Shown here: in pieces, positions 12,601-24,513 of the stretch
Layout of the letters: every line of letters starts with the position of its first letter
How positions within the stretch are numbered: position 1 is the first letter of the stretch
NCBI GenBank assembly: GCA_013115135.1
Contig: JABANP010000010.1
Coordinates: forward strand, 248,001 to 312,000
DNA: 64,000 nucleotides
Reading direction: 5' to 3'
Origin: Perkinsus olseni
Taxonomy: Eukaryota > Perkinsozoa > Perkinsida > Perkinsidae
Program-made: the position numbers and the translations under genes
Notes under the pieces: generated by a model
Seen by the model: the letters and a program-made list of their open reading frames with translations, nothing else
Told to the model about the DNA's origin: nothing
Database searches by the model: none

Positions 12601-12977
12601 TTTTGACTGTGCCCCACACCGAAGGGCCTCATCGTTTCTACTGGATGGAAGTTTCATCTCACTGAAGTATGGAATCAGCATGATCTGAAGTCGTATGGTG
12701 AAATGAATTTTACTCGGTGAGGGAGCTTATCGATATTCATGCGGGGTGTGATTCTGTAGTCACGGGATCGTGTCGTTCTTGACAGGTTGAGGAAGAATCA
12801 GGCAGCGAGTCGGAGTCTGACAGCGAGAGCTCCTCTCCAGGAGACGAATCAGAGCGGATACGGCGGCTGGAGGCTCAGAAGCAGAGCCTTTTGGACACTG
12901 GTGTTTACGCAGCTAAGGATGCTACCATTCAAGCGCTGAATGAACAAATTGCACGAGCCAGAGATTGGCGCACTTAG
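9630..12977 (+). CDS. CEP120-like centriole elongation protein
   Basis: CEP120 is a centriole protein needed for daughter centriole growth and ciliary basal body assembly. The central C2-type domain (DUF3668 region) lies at about 10760-11195: it starts TWRLSIELKALTL and contains FRAYTLPALSVDRLREGM and VICIEICHKDKFRSDEVI, matching CEP120's F-A-x-F and LLVELWHKDK segments. The coiled-coil follows near 11530, with YICAVELETWKKNEEAKF and MKTLNAEW, equivalent to YKAALELEMWKEMQED and MQALAEEW in animal CEP120. The last exon has an acidic Ser/Glu stretch, then QKQSLLDTGVYAAKDATI, equivalent to the animal C-terminus RDTLMRTGVYNHEDRII, and ends at TAG 12975-12977. Family members keep the same order: C2 domains, coiled coil, TGVY tail. 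Upstream exons at 9640-10740 (for example FRLPRVVLDNFDRTLQGSPS and SESVDLVKRIEENARQ) are probably its N-terminal C2 domain and linker, but the start codon and some junctions are unresolved. Confidence 0.8.
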
Positions 12978-13421
12978 TGTTCCATGATCAACACTCGGGG
13001 TTTCACTCCGGCTCAGCACACAGCGTTGTGTTCATATGGTCGGGAAGCAGGAGGGAGATACTCTCTCCCTCGTTCCCACTAGAAACAACGCAACAACAAT
13101 CTTTTCCCCGATTGAGAAGAATAATACTACAAGTATATAAATAAGACTGTAAGCGTTTATAATAAATAAGACTGCTGGCGGTTCTCATGCCGAGTTGACA
13201 ATCGCAACAGCTCGTACGTCAATTGGTCTACTCAAACGGTCGGATCGTGCCCTAATGACTTCGGCTTCGCGTACGTTAACTCCAACTCAACCGAAGCGTA
13301 ACCGATGACCAAACTTTTGTTATCGTGCATCATCGTGTGAATTGTATACAAACGCTTCATAACCGCCAGCCGTCTACCTCTTGCCAACCTAACAAGGACT
13401 CGGACCGAACAATAGAAATCT
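12978..13421. other. Convergent intergenic region
   Basis: This 440-bp interval lies between the 3' ends of the CEP120-like gene (+) and a small minus-strand gene. It holds the two 3' UTRs and no coding frame I can support. A near-repeat of an ATAAGACTG-containing segment occurs around 13140-13175. Confidence 0.4.
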
Positions 13422-13740
13422 TTAATCCCGTACGCCGGCCTTTGTGCGCTCCACCTTGTCGTTGACCATCGGCCCTATCTCCTCCACAAGCTTCGTATGC
13501 GCCTCTCGAATGCGCTCAACCTATAGGGGAGCAGTGAGAATCAATCCTCCGAATGCGAGTAGCAGACCTGGAGTTTCTTGACGAACAGGATGGCTTCCTT
13601 GACCGTCATGTCTTTGATCTGATCATATACCTCAGCCACGAGTGGGTCATGTTCTGAGGGCGTAGCAACCTGCGAGATGAGCATTTCAGTGCCCAGGGAG
13701 GTTGCCACTGGAGGAAGCTAAAAGGAGAGAGTCTTACCAT
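13422..13740 (-). CDS. Small conserved-looking protein, function unknown
   Basis: Read on the minus strand, an ATG at 13740 is followed at once by a short GT-AG intron and an exon starting LPPVATSLGTEM. That exon continues through HDPLVAEVYDQIKDMTVKEA into a KKLQ end, followed by a second intron and a last exon VERIREAHTKLVEEIGPMV that stops at TAA 13422-13424. The product would be about 95 residues, charged and helical. The MTVKEAILFVKKL stretch is reminiscent of the helical hinge region of bL12-type ribosomal proteins, but the globular domain is absent and I do not assign it. The start codon is tentative; the exon chain could instead belong to the gene upstream at 13.9-15.4 kb if its apparent stop is spliced out. 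Confidence 0.4.
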
Positions 13741-13910
13741 TAGTGCTGGAAAATATACTGAGAGAAATCGGAGCAAATCGTAGAAAGACCCGTGGACGAA
13801 CGAAACACGATAAGGTGCAAACCCTATCTCCTCGCTGCATCATCAGACTGGCTGCAGACAGAGGGACTCAATAGTGTTGAATTATAGTAGGGCAAATATA
13901 ATAATAATCT

Positions 13911-15388
13911 TCATGAACAATCATGGGGCTCTTCGGTAAAATCGGCGACGAACTCGAGAAGGAGGTCGCCGTCTGCTTCCGCACCGCAGCGGAGTTCGTA
14001 TAGCTTCACGTCGGTCCACAAGGAGAAGTCATCGGACTCCTTCACAGCGATTATTCGAGCAGCATCAATCAGCCGAGAAGCGGCTCGACCAACAGCCGCC
14101 CGCTTGTCAGGCGTGTCTTTCCGAAGTCGCCCACGCCGATGCCTCAACCTGAGGAACGAAAGACAGCACGTTGGGAGAGTTTGGCGGTGATCGAGCGAGC
14201 ATTGGAAAGAAGGTATCTTCTGAGACCCACGCAGCCGAGGAAGTCTGAGTGGCTGAGACCGAGTTGGCGTATCCAAGGAGCTCGGCCAACAAAGTGACTC
14301 CACTGGCAGAGGTTATGGCAGCAAGAGGTAGTCACGAGAGAAGCACAGCGCTCCTCAGTGCAACCCCTGCGACCGGGACAAACCTGAGAAGGCGAACAAC
14401 TGGGAGCAGTTTCCCTCTTGGAGGGCCCTCGAGCACACCGAGCCGAGGTGATGAAGCAGGAAAACATCAAAGCTCACTTCTAACGGCCAGGTCAGCATCG
14501 GCTCCACACAAATGAGTTGAATAAACAACAATGCAAGGCAGATTGTTCGCGCCTCTCACAAACTCTTGAAGGAGACCGTTGAAGCACAAGTCTTTCAAAT
14601 CGACCACAACGCCCGCCACCGTGAAACCGCAGCGGAGACTCTCAATCGCTTCGCATGCTTCGCTAGAAGGAAGCCCTTCCGAGCGGTTCGTGACCAAGAG
14701 GAACGTAACTGAGCAGGACGAGCTCGGGAGACCGAGGCATTGTGAACGGCAGCCCCTGGAGGCTTGGCTCACCTTTTGAGTCTGAAGAGAGGGCGAGTGA
14801 TGTTGTGATCCGCTCTGCTATAGCGGAGCTGAGGCCGGCACCTGCGCACTGATACTCTACGAGAACCTGTAGAGAACTAAGCTTGGTCATAACTCGCGGC
14901 CTAGCCTTTACCAAGTCAGTAACACCGTTTCGTGTCGCCGCCGCAAGGATGGCACTAACCCTGGTGGTCACGGCCTCAACGCTGACGTGGTGACGCCTAA
15001 CTGCAGGCGGAACGATGGTATCGAGGCCCCTGACCTCGAGCTGGTACCTGTGCATCGAGTGGGGCCAGTGCGTGACACAGTGAAAGAGGAAGAAGGCGCG
15101 AGAACGTACGGGTTCGTCTCATCGCAGCCTTCACTCTGCCGTAAGATCCTCGCCTGCCACTCAGTGTCTCCAATGTCGCCTGCAAGGACCAGGTTACTGC
15201 GCTCGCACTGCCAAGAAATGCGGCTCTGGCAACAGGCACTCTGCCGGGCCGAGTACAACTGGAAGTGGTTCTAAATCATGTCGCTGAGCCCAGACGCGTT
15301 CAAGGATTCGTCGTTTCTCGCAACGGCAGGTGATCTCGTAGGTTGATTCGTCAACGATAGAGGGGCATAAGATGCCCCGCAGACCCAC
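13911..15388 (-). CDS. Unknown multi-exon protein with a glutaredoxin-like segment
   Basis: A chain of open minus-strand exons runs from about 15388 to a stop at 13911. One exon near 14965-15060 reads YQLEVRGLDTIVPPAVRR and continues into AILAAATRNGVTDLVKAR. The exon at about 14467-14740 has a thioredoxin-fold look: a strand VTFLLVT, then SSEACEAIESL, a second strand TVAGVVVDL, and an end NLPCIVVYSTHLCGADADL that resembles the TVPxVFIxGxxIGGxDDL C-terminal motif of glutaredoxins. The usual CPYC/CxxC active site is replaced by a LPSS sequence, so redox catalysis is unlikely. The last exon contains SRLIDAARIIAVKESDDFSL. I do not recognise the whole protein, and the exons may belong to more than one gene. 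Start and several junctions are unresolved. Confidence 0.4.
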
Positions 15389-15512
15389 TGCGACCTACAT
15401 CTTTCTCCCGAGTCCGCCACACACAGCATAGGTCCGCTGTTACAGTCCCGTGAGTAATACCCCTTCCCCGCCAGCTCTTCACCGTAGTCGGGGCCTCGCT
15501 GAGCAAAGTTAG

Positions 15513-16772
15513 TCAATACCCCACCTCAGAGCACCAGCTTACACAATGATGCTCGGCTTCAGCGTCGGGTGGCAGGCGGACCTCGCAGACCGGGCACCGC
15601 CGCCTATCACCTGGCAGGAGCGTCTCTGCAGCGCCACGACGAGTCGCCAGTGGAACCCACTGGAGCAAGGGTCGCTGTGATGCAGTTCACAGAACTCCGA
15701 GGTTGCTAGTGCGGGGAGGTGACATCTCCTGTCATCGCGAAACGAGAGATGAGAACATCTGAGGAGCGACGGCATGCAAGTCAATCCATCGCCGTTGCAT
15801 CTGGACGCCGAAGGCAAGCGAGCCCAGAGGGCTAGGATCGAAGCGACGGTCATAGCGTGATAGCTGGGCTTCCTACCTCTTCGGCACCCCACGGGTCGGA
15901 GTGTCGTCTATCGTTCCATCAATCGTAGCAGTACCGGAGTCACCTTCCCCAACACTGGTGACTGATGTTGGAGAAGAGGGGCTGCTGGACCGATGCCCTA
16001 TCGCTGAGCGGAGGGCTGCTCGATGCTCCTGAGGCGGAATCCTTAGAGACTGAGATCCTGCAGTATGAATTCCCACGCCCGCTGCCCCTCACCTCCGAGC
16101 TGCCTTCTTTGTTTCGGGTCCTTCCACGCAGCCCCTCTCCGCCCACCTCAGGCCTACCGCCAGCCGCATCACCAGCAGTAGAATCGCCAGATCCTGGCTG
16201 CGAAGGCGAAGGCGCTAAAGCACAGAACGCAAGGAGGTTTGACATTGGTTGAACGCTTGTGTCAGGAAGACCATGATAGTGAGAGGTGGAGTCCTACAGA
16301 TTTTCCTCCGACGGACCAACGCCAAGCAACTCCTCAGAATTCGTATGGCCAGTGACCAGAGCATTGACAGGAGCGAGTAGAGCCGTGGACACCGGAGGAG
16401 GACCTGTCGGATACCCTGAGCCCAGCTAACACCGATTTTAACAGGTCCCCACACTGAGAGAGGCGGACGCGAATCTGCCGCGAGAGTCTACCGGCAGTCA
16501 AGACCAGCTCCCACAAACTATATTTCCACGCCAATGACTTTGCCGTCCGAAGCCTTCAGTTGCTCCTCACCTCCTGCATTCGTCCATGTAGTGTTGTGAA
16601 GAGGTTGACTAATGCTCCGAGTACTTTGCCCAAGGCCATATCGTCCTGGCCCGTATCGCGGAATAGTAGTAGTTGTATGGGCAACATGGCTCACAAAATC
16701 AACTTCTCCGCGAACACCTAGCTTCGACCTTGGATACGCAGCCTCATCTCCTGAGCGAACCCCGTCCACTGC
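15513..16772 (-). CDS. Zinc-binding protein with C3H-type and CPxC clusters
   Basis: The exon at 15661-15850 encodes CSHLSFRDDRRCHLPALA, then TSEFCELHH, a Cys/His spacing similar to the zf-C3Hc3H potential DNA-binding domain of KANSL2 and INO80D-type chromatin proteins. A 35-nt intron (15626-15660) then leads, in frame, to RRCPVCEVRLPPDAEAEHHC and a stop at 15513-15515, a second Cys/His cluster like the CPxC...H...C fold near RNF220-type ends. Upstream exons read DDMALGKVLGALVNLFTTLH (about 16570-16640), followed by less certain Ser/Gly-rich exons at 15890-16250. No ATG is visible before 16772, where an AG acceptor precedes the first open exon, so the true start is unknown. The gap to the splicing-factor stop upstream (16864) is under 100 nt. 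A nuclear role is inference from the zinc clusters only. Confidence 0.45.
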
Positions 16773-16863
16773 TGATTAATAATACCAAAACTTTCGTTTC
16801 AACAGAAATATGTTCAGACTGAAGGTTCAATAGTAACGTTAATAGCACCGGGCAGAAGCTTGC

Positions 16864-19800
16864 TTATTTTCGAGCCCTCCGCCAAGGGGGCGTATCGTCA
16901 TCGTCGGACTTCTTCTTTCTCTCTAAGTTGGCCTTGTGCAGTTTCGACAGCTTCTCGTGCCGCAGGAGCAGCTCGACGGAGTTGAAACGTCGTTGGCACA
17001 GAAGGCAAACCTGAAACAGCGAAATTGGGGACGCGAAGCGCAGCAAGCCGACTCTGACAAAACACTCGAGACAATTGCCCTGCATCAGTGATCGAAGATA
17101 CGCCGAGCGAGCCACGCAAGCCAGCAGCAGCCTGGGCAGCTCACCGCTCCGCCATCCTCTTCCAAGCTGGCCGTCCTGCTCAACAGCTTCGAATCGCCAA
17201 GAGGCTGCTTGCTGAGGATCACCGGTTCGCTGGCCAAGGGCGCAGGGGCGGTATCGAGGGCGACGGCTCGGGGCTCCAACCGGGACTTCGGCTCTTGCGC
17301 TGCTGGCATCGACACAGTGCCGAACTGGTTGGGGTTGAAGTGAATGGAAGCCAACTTGGAGGTCCCCAGAGAGCTTCGCTCCGCCTCTTTTGTCCTTTGG
17401 CTTTTCTGACCCCCACGGACCTGACCAACAACGCATATCCCAACCGGGTAGGAGACGACTGCCCTGCTCTCGGGTCGATCAAGCCGCTGCACTTCACTCA
17501 CCAGACGGCCCGGGCCCTGCGGCTGTGCCTCGGATGCACCATCGGACTGTACCTGGAGTACACGATCGAGGTCAGTGAACCCGCATGGAGCACGACGAAC
17601 CCGTCGCTTGCTGGACCCTCTCGTCCGCCTCTCCTCCCCTTCCTGAGAACCATCGCCGGGCTCGCTGGGGACAGAAGATGATGGCGCTCCTTGCGAGGGC
17701 GCCTTGGCCGCCATCCGGTTCATCTGCAAGCATGCATTGCGGGAAGAGCAATCGCGCACAGCAAGATACCTCCCTTCTAACCCTAGCCTGTTGCTCGTCC
17801 GTCAGCTCGGCTCCGCCAGGTAGTGCCCTTACGGGAGAATCCTCAGCGTACCCCGACTAGTACACCAAGGGGCTCGTAGTAGGTATAATAAATACCATCG
17901 CGATGGTACCTAGGGTCGAGGATGGTACCATCGAGAAAGGCTCTGCAAACGCAGCCTCCCCCTTCTCACCAAAAACCTGTCCTTGGATTGTACGCCCAGT
18001 TCTTCTCCTCGTCGTAGTAGTGCTCCGCAACATCATCATAAACCATGCATTTGCAAAAGGGCAAAGTGTCACCTGCCGCAGTCTGTTGATCACTTTGCGA
18101 CTACCGTCCACCGACCTTCTCGCGGCTTAGGGCTCCCCTCCCATCCCTCCTCCGTTCGCTCAGCAACCTCGCCGGTGTCCCCCAGGTAGGAGTGCCACAT
18201 GTCCGAGTTGATACCCTAACACTAGCAATCACAACACCGATCAGCCAGCAGCGCGCCCGCTCACCCCCATCGCGAGATTCCGAGTCCGCCGCCGGGTCTC
18301 CTGGTAATCATGCTCTTCGACGGCTGCCCGGAGCACATTGTCACGCTGGGATCTGCCAAATGACCTCAACTCGCGCCGGGCCTTCACACCAGCCCACCTC
18401 TCGATCTGACAGGCCAACTCTCGCGCCCGGGGTGGGTTCTGCGCAGTCGGTACCAGCATAGCAGATATCTAAGGTTGACCCTAAGGTTCACACAAATCCC
18501 CTGTCCCTCCGTCAGCCGGCACCTGCACATCGTCGTTCTCCCTCATCTTGCTACCGCTGGACTGGAACGCCGCCAAGGCACTCTCGCACTGCCTTTCGTC
18601 ACGGAAGTAGACAAAAGACACACCCTTGCCGGGGAAGTGGTCAACACTAATCTGCCAAAACTTCACGTCGCCCAAACTGGTTGAGTAATCGTTGCCTACC
18701 GGACGCTGTCCAAGGGAGCGGAAGCGCGATCTAATAGAGGCCTCGTTTGTGCCTAAATGACAATAGGCGATCGCTCGGGGATTGTCGACGCCTCGACCAT
18801 ATGGCAGTTTCGCTGGGTCGCCGGCCATAGGGTAGAAGGTGGCCACTAACGACCTGGCGGCACGTTCTTCAGTATGATGTACTGCTGCGGCGGTTGCTGC
18901 TGATCTTGATAGGCATATCTCGTGTCACGATATCTAGCCTCATGCTCCCATGGCCTGGACCGGGGAGGGCCTGCTGCTGCTAACGAGGAATCCTCAGGGG
19001 CGTAGCGCCTACCGAAACGGATGAGAGACAGCACAAGTGTTGGCTGATACCTCCTAGGGCCTCTGGTGTCAGTATCATCATCATCAGCTCGAAACTTGGG
19101 CCGGAGGACCACCTGCTGCCTCGGAGAGGATCTGTCGCGCTGACTGTCTCGTCTGAAGAGAGATCAAGTCCTGGTAGATGACGATCGTGCCGTGTAACCC
19201 CTGTCCCAAAACCACCCGCCCGAGCTGCGTGTAGCACTGCTGCTGCTGCTGAGGTATACAAGAGAACTCCGAGATTCCAGGTGGCAGCGTATTGAGCGAA
19301 GAGGTGAGACAAAAAGCGCTCGTAGCGACTGGCCGCCTTCCGACGTTTCGGTCGCCCTCCCCAGAGCCGTGCTGCACGACTAAGGTGTAGGAATCAGTGT
19401 TGTGACAGTAAGTCAATTCTTCGTAACCGAGCCAGCACTCTCTCGGCAGAATCCACAAGTTCCAACCCCTCACGTCATCACCCGTACCAAGAGGATGTAG
19501 AGACAGCGGCACAAGAGTTACAGTACTATCAGCAGGCGCACAGGAATCCATTATTTCCCTCTGATGTGGTTCTTCTCTTACTCGTCATCTGACCTCCTCC
19601 GTTCCCTCTTAGCCGGCCGCAGTATGGGCCGGGGCCCCTCACGCTCATCACCCTCCCTGCATCCACAAACCATCCACGCCCCGAGGCTGGCCAGGTCCTA
19701 CCGGCTCTCCGTCCTCCTGGTCGCAGCATCTGGCCTCTTTGGTCAACTTCGCCACAGGACGCTCTCTCGACCGAGACCTACAGTGGCAATTTCGCGCCAG

Positions 19801-20097
19801 ACGTCAAATCGTTGGGCACCGAGCACCTCTTGCAGAGGTCTTCGTCGCGAGCATCATACCAACTCCGAGGCTCTCGACTTCGGCTCCTTTCGGACCTCGA
19901 ATGCCGCCGCTGTCGCTGGCCACTACTGCTGCGACTGCCGCTATATCTAATACACGAACGTGAAGGAAATTCTCTGAGCAGGGAAAACGCTACTCATCGT
20001 AAAAACTATAAGGGCCAGTCTCAGCCTCCCGCCGACTGCGATGGCGACTAGTCCGCCGCGATTCGTTCTTGGAAGTATCACCTGGACGGTTGTCCAT
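16864..20097 (-). CDS. RBM5/RBM10-like splicing factor (RS, RRM, OCRE, C2H2)
   Basis: RBM5/RBM10 proteins act in spliceosome assembly and alternative splicing. The order here matches that family. The ATG at 20097 starts MDNRPGDTSKNESRRTSRHR, an Arg/Ser-rich head that continues in the exon near 19750-19945 (SGSRSSSGQRQRRHSRSERS). The RRM spans about 18490-18900: QYIILKNVPPG is the RNP2 strand and GKGVSFVYFRDERQCESALA the RNP1 strand. An OCRE-like aromatic motif lies near 17970-18043 (DVAEHYYDEEKNWAYNPRTG). The C-terminus has a C2H2 finger, CLLCQRRFNSVELLLRHEKL, followed by SKLHKANLERKKK, close to the RBM5/10 pattern CLLCxRxFxxxxxLxxHxxxSxLHKxN, and stops at TAA 16864-16866. At least eight introns occur. 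The exon path between 17100 and 17900 is the least certain part. The gene is 187 nt downstream of the pyridoxal kinase stop on the same strand. Confidence 0.8.
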
Positions 20098-20283
20098 GGC
20101 AAGCAAGCTCTTAAAACAGCCGTCCACCATGAGGACCACCCTCCCATAGAAGATGACTCGAACCAAAGGCTACTGAGGGGATGTTAATGGACAGTGGTGG
20201 ACAGAGGTGTTAAGGCAAAAGGATGAGAATAAGGCGGAGGACAACACGATAAATAAGGGGGAGCACTTTCTCTGTAATTTTCA

Positions 20284-22169
20284 TTATTCCTCGACCCAGG
20301 TGGTAACGTCATACTGCGTCTTCGGGTTCTCGATGTCCCGCTTGGACTGTAGCAGTCGCAGCTCGGTGGGGTTGCCCGAGATACCAACGCTAAAACAAGC
20401 AAGAACCGAATTCCATACGCGGAAGAACACTTGCCGCCCCGAAGTCTTCGGCGATTGCAGCGAAAGCTCATGAACTAAGACACTCCCCCCCTTGGGAACC
20501 CTTCGCAGACAACGCTCACTTGGTATCATGGTATTCCCTAGTCCGATTGATGACACTCTGTAGCACACTCCCTGTCCTACTCATCGCCGCCTTCACCCCG
20601 AACTGGGTGTAGAACCTGCAAAGTGAGAATCGTGGTACGGCTCCGAGTCCCATCATGACCTACGCCATCAGCAGCGCGGTGGTGAGATCTCCTGTGCCGG
20701 TGTAGTTGCCCTCAATAAAAGGCACCTCCATCCGGTACCGAGTCCTTCGCCCACTCTCCTTGTCAACCTCCGACGCCAGCATTACCACCTTATCCGCCGA
20801 CTGAACGTGAAAAGCGGTCGACATCCCAGCTCATGGCGACGACAAGAGATCAACAAGTGCTTGAGAAACCAAAGGGACCCAAGGTTGCGGTCCCCTCCGC
20901 GAGCCTACCTGCTGTGGAAGATTGGTGCTGGTCACGAAAATAAGACCAGGGCCCATCCGGTGAAGTTCATCAACAGCTGTGAAGAGCTCCGTGTCATCTA
21001 TTAGATACCACACATCCACCTAATCCTACTCAGCCTCGACACTTTCTCACCCTTGATGGCAGACCTGCCCGTGAGCTTCTCAACCTCAAACTGGTTGGGC
21101 GTTATCACTGACGCCAGTGGAAGGATACGGGCGCGGTACTCTGGGATGAGACTTTCCGGGACGTACCTACGCCGAAAACGTCCAAGCTTACGGATGAGAT
21201 CCTCACAAAATAAGGGCGAAGGCAAAGAACGAGTACAGACCTTCGAGATGGCCGCAGAGGAACTTACATTCCCTGATCATAGTCTCCCAAAACTGGGTCA
21301 CAAACATAAAGTAAATGGCGACAGTGAGCGCGAACCCTGTGGACCACGCTTTCCACCTCTGCGAGGAAAGACGCGGAACCGATATACCTGTAACAGCAAC
21401 GGCCATAATAACACGACTGCGAAACAGTTAACCATCCTGAATCGATTATTGTAGCGCGAAGTAATTCTTCCGAGGAAAGACTACAAATAACGCCCTTCTC
21501 GTCCCGGATTCCGCGATGTAGCCGACCGAGGAAATTCAAGACCAAATCGAAAAGTCTAAATCTCTGAGACTCGTGACAAGCACTCGCTCTCTCTAACAAC
21601 GTGAAAGTTACGCAGAACGTGCATTACGCGCAATCTAGAGAGGTTTTCGTTTGACCGGCAGAATCTCTTACCTAGACCGAACAATGACCCGAAACTTTGC
21701 ACACGGACTCTCCTAACACCGATATGTTATTCAAAAGTTTCACAGATACAATTCTGAACGGGGAAAATTTTTGCACAGTTGTCGCACTTAGGCGCCGGCG
21801 AGGACCCAGGTCTCTCCAGTAAAGGTCGGACTCGTTCCGGTATTACCCTGTTATCATGTGAGTATACTGCGATAGCAGGGAGTTCTCCTCAAGGCCGTCC
21901 ACGAGGCACTTAAGATCTGTCCCATCAAGGACTTGACCCTTGTAAGTGCGGTAACCCGTGTGATTGGACAACTAAAGTGACAGCGCATGAACTCGTGCCC
22001 TCAGAAATTCGATACTCCCTACCTGTACCGAGTTCACAAAGTCCACCTCAAAGCCCAGTAGCTGCAACGGGAACACACAGGCTCGGTTGCCAACATAACC
22101 ATGGACCACATGGGACTGGATAGCCAGTACGTGACCGGGCTCGTCGTCGGCAGTGGATGAGGACGTCAT
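20284..22169 (-). CDS. PDXK: Pyridoxal kinase
   Basis: Pyridoxal kinase phosphorylates pyridoxal, pyridoxine and pyridoxamine with ATP in the vitamin B6 salvage pathway in the cytosol. The first exon, from ATG 22169, contains [20 protein letters not shown] then [15 protein letters not shown], matching the family start SIQSHVVxGYVGNxAAxFPLQxxGxEVDxxNSVQFSNHTGY. The next exon begins [15 protein letters not shown]. Further exons give [15 protein letters not shown], then [18 protein letters not shown], the conserved YVCDPVxGD and ITPNQFExExLTG motifs, and [20 protein letters not shown]. The last exon carries [14 protein letters not shown], as in animal PDXK, and stops at 20284-20286. The ATP-site GTGD motif lies in the exon near 20640-20710 ([17 protein letters not shown]). 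All motifs in order appear intact, so the enzyme is expected to be functional. Confidence 0.92.
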
Positions 22170-22760
22170 GCGAGGAAGCCTTGAGAAAACTGAAATTACC
22201 GTCAACCGCCAAACCCCAACGCCGAGGGTCCAACGCAGTAACGCTTCGTACGTTACCAAGCTTGCGGTGGGTGCTTGTTACTGTGCAGAATGATACACGG
22301 TAAGCTTATGTAATACAGTAGTAAGAATGATACGAAAACGAGGACCAAAGTCAAAGGATTACTGAACAGCAATGTCGGCCCATGAAAGACGACAGTCAAT
22401 TTATTAAACAAGGGACGGGCCGCTACATTAGTCCAACCACGGCAGAGTGCCTTCACCAAACTGCCACTCTCTGCCCCAAGGCTTGGCATTTTCCATCTCC
22501 GAAATTGATTCCGGAGTGTCGACCTCGGGACGTCGGCAGTCCATTAGAAGATAGTTGAATTTTGGATCGCTTCCCACCGGCTCCGGCACGTCCAGACCTG
22601 AACCAAGATGGCAGTGGATTCCCTTCGGTACAATAACGACCGGAAAAAATAGAAATGGGAGACAGCTTTTGCCTCCAGAAAAACTTGATGCACGCTACAG
22701 CTCTACTGTTAAGGTCCTTCCGGACAAGTTAACGAGAACAGAATGTTCGTCGGGCCCGCA

Positions 22761-24513
22761 TTAGGGCTTCAGCAAGGCGTAAAAGTGTAGCCATGCGAAG
22801 AAGGGCACTCTGGGATCGACGAGGAAAAAGAGTTTTTGACTATCCGAATCAGGCTGCGAGATACTAAAATCGATCGTAGAATTTTCGGGGAGGTGGCCCA
22901 TCGAGTTGGCGATGCTGATCCCGTACTACTGCTGGCTGTGAATCTGAGCGGCAAGCTGAGCATCGCCATCTCCTTGTACTCGTAGGCCTCCGGGATAAAC
23001 CCATCCACCGTTGGCAGTCTTTGACATATACGCCTTTGGAACTCAGTCGAGCTTGTGGCTATCTTACGATGAAGAAACCTAAAAAACCCACAGCTTCGCT
23101 CCGCCTGCGACTCCAGCATTCCATCGTCAAAACGAAACCTCCGTAAAGGGAAGGGAACAGCCGATACACGCCCACGCAGTACAGAGAAAGAGAGCACTTA
23201 GTCGAATAACAACAGCCGTGAAGCTCCATGGCAAGTGACTGACCTGTCCTGATGGGAGTATCCCAAAGCCTTGGCCTTGAACTGTGACAACGACTGCAGA
23301 CACCAGCTGCAGTGCCACCCAGCGTCAGCCATGACGACCTCAGAGCCCGCCGGACCGTGAGTGAATGAGGAATCCACCGGTACCGCAGGATCATACCTAT
23401 CGTTGAACACTGACGCTGCCTCAGTCGTGTGCCTACGACCCTTTCTACCTGTTGACACTCGCCGCCCGAGTTCTCTCCCTGTAGGTCAAGGAGAATGCGT
23501 AGAGGTGGTTGCGTAGATCGAGTTGAATTCTCTTGTTTCCCTCCGGCCAAGGACCACACGAGCTCAGAATTCTGACCAGGGCATGCGTAATAGAGAACAC
23601 CAATGTTGCCGCAGTATAACCTCAACACGTCTGGTCTCGGGATTTCGTCCAAGTCGGTGACTGTGAAGATGTCTCCCTGTTTGAGGCCTGCCTCCTCAGC
23701 AGCTCTGAGCATGTTCATGCCTCGATGCATTCCCTCAGCCTTAAACCCTCTGAAAACACAAACCCCTGCCTTCCAAAATCCACATCGATTTCTGAGTTTT
23801 ACCCTCCTGAATTCGCGTCCACTACGCGGTACTGAATTCGATCTCGGAAGGGCTCGAAGGCCGGGTCGTCTCGGATGAGGGGATACACCAACTCCTTACG
23901 CTGGCCTTGGAAGGACTCGGTGCCCTCCAAAATCACGAACTTATCGACCACCTGCGCGTGCGCTACTACTGTCTCGGGGAGAGATGTCGTTGTCGTCTTA
24001 CATCACTCAGTGTGCGCAACCTAATTTCAGCAAATCCTTCTCTCCGGAAAAGAGGAAAATGTCGAAAATCTTCGGCTGATCCGCGACCTACGGGCACAGG
24101 TCGAATAAGAATCAACCATTCGAGCGTAGAGGTACCGGTGTCATGCCGTAGAGTTTGCAAGTGCTCTCAGCATCGCCATTCCAGCCATAATTAGGAACAA
24201 CGTAAGAATACGGATACCGCCGATCGTGGTCCCATAACGGGCGGAGGAAATATGGTACCCATACCTGCACGCCGGCGACTCGTATAGCACGCGCTTCAAC
24301 CTAAGATACCCTTGTTACCTGGAAGGTGATGTTGAAGAGATCCAGCCGCCAGAGAACTGACAGGCTGACGATCAGTAGCAAGGAAATTAGCAGGCAGGCC
24401 CGCACTGGTCGCCGAGCCAGGAGCGACCCCAGTCCGGGTATCCGCAGGAGCTGGGTCCTTAGGCTGGCTATGAGAGACCGATGGTGGTAGGTTGGAGGAG
24501 CATCCGATCCCAT
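22761..24513 (-). CDS. GT17 family N-acetylglucosaminyltransferase-like protein
   Basis: The product resembles glycosyltransferase family 17, whose best known member (MGAT3) adds bisecting GlcNAc to N-glycans in the Golgi. From ATG 24513 there is a short basic head and then one membrane helix (ACLLISLLLIVSLSVLW), a type II Golgi arrangement. Exons then give WNGDAESTCKLYGMTPVPLR, FPLFRREGFAEIRLRTLSD, matching the D-x-F-x-x-F-x-E-x-D-L-x-E-I-R-L motif, and VVDKFVILEGTESFQGQRK, the VDxFVIxExxxTFxGxxK motif. Next come GDIFTVTDLDEIPRPDVLRL, with the DLDEIP catalytic motif, and MADAGWHCSWCLQSLSQFKA, the conserved GWHCSxCF...K segment. The last exon ends FFAWLHFYALLKP and TAA at 22761-22763. An in-frame ATG further upstream (24627) would add a longer head. 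All core motifs are present, so activity is plausible; the acceptor is not predictable. Confidence 0.87.

Noticed and set aside
17088..17681. 197-codon plus-strand open frame
   Set aside because: It lies opposite the RBM5/10-like exons, which have clear domain motifs on the minus strand.
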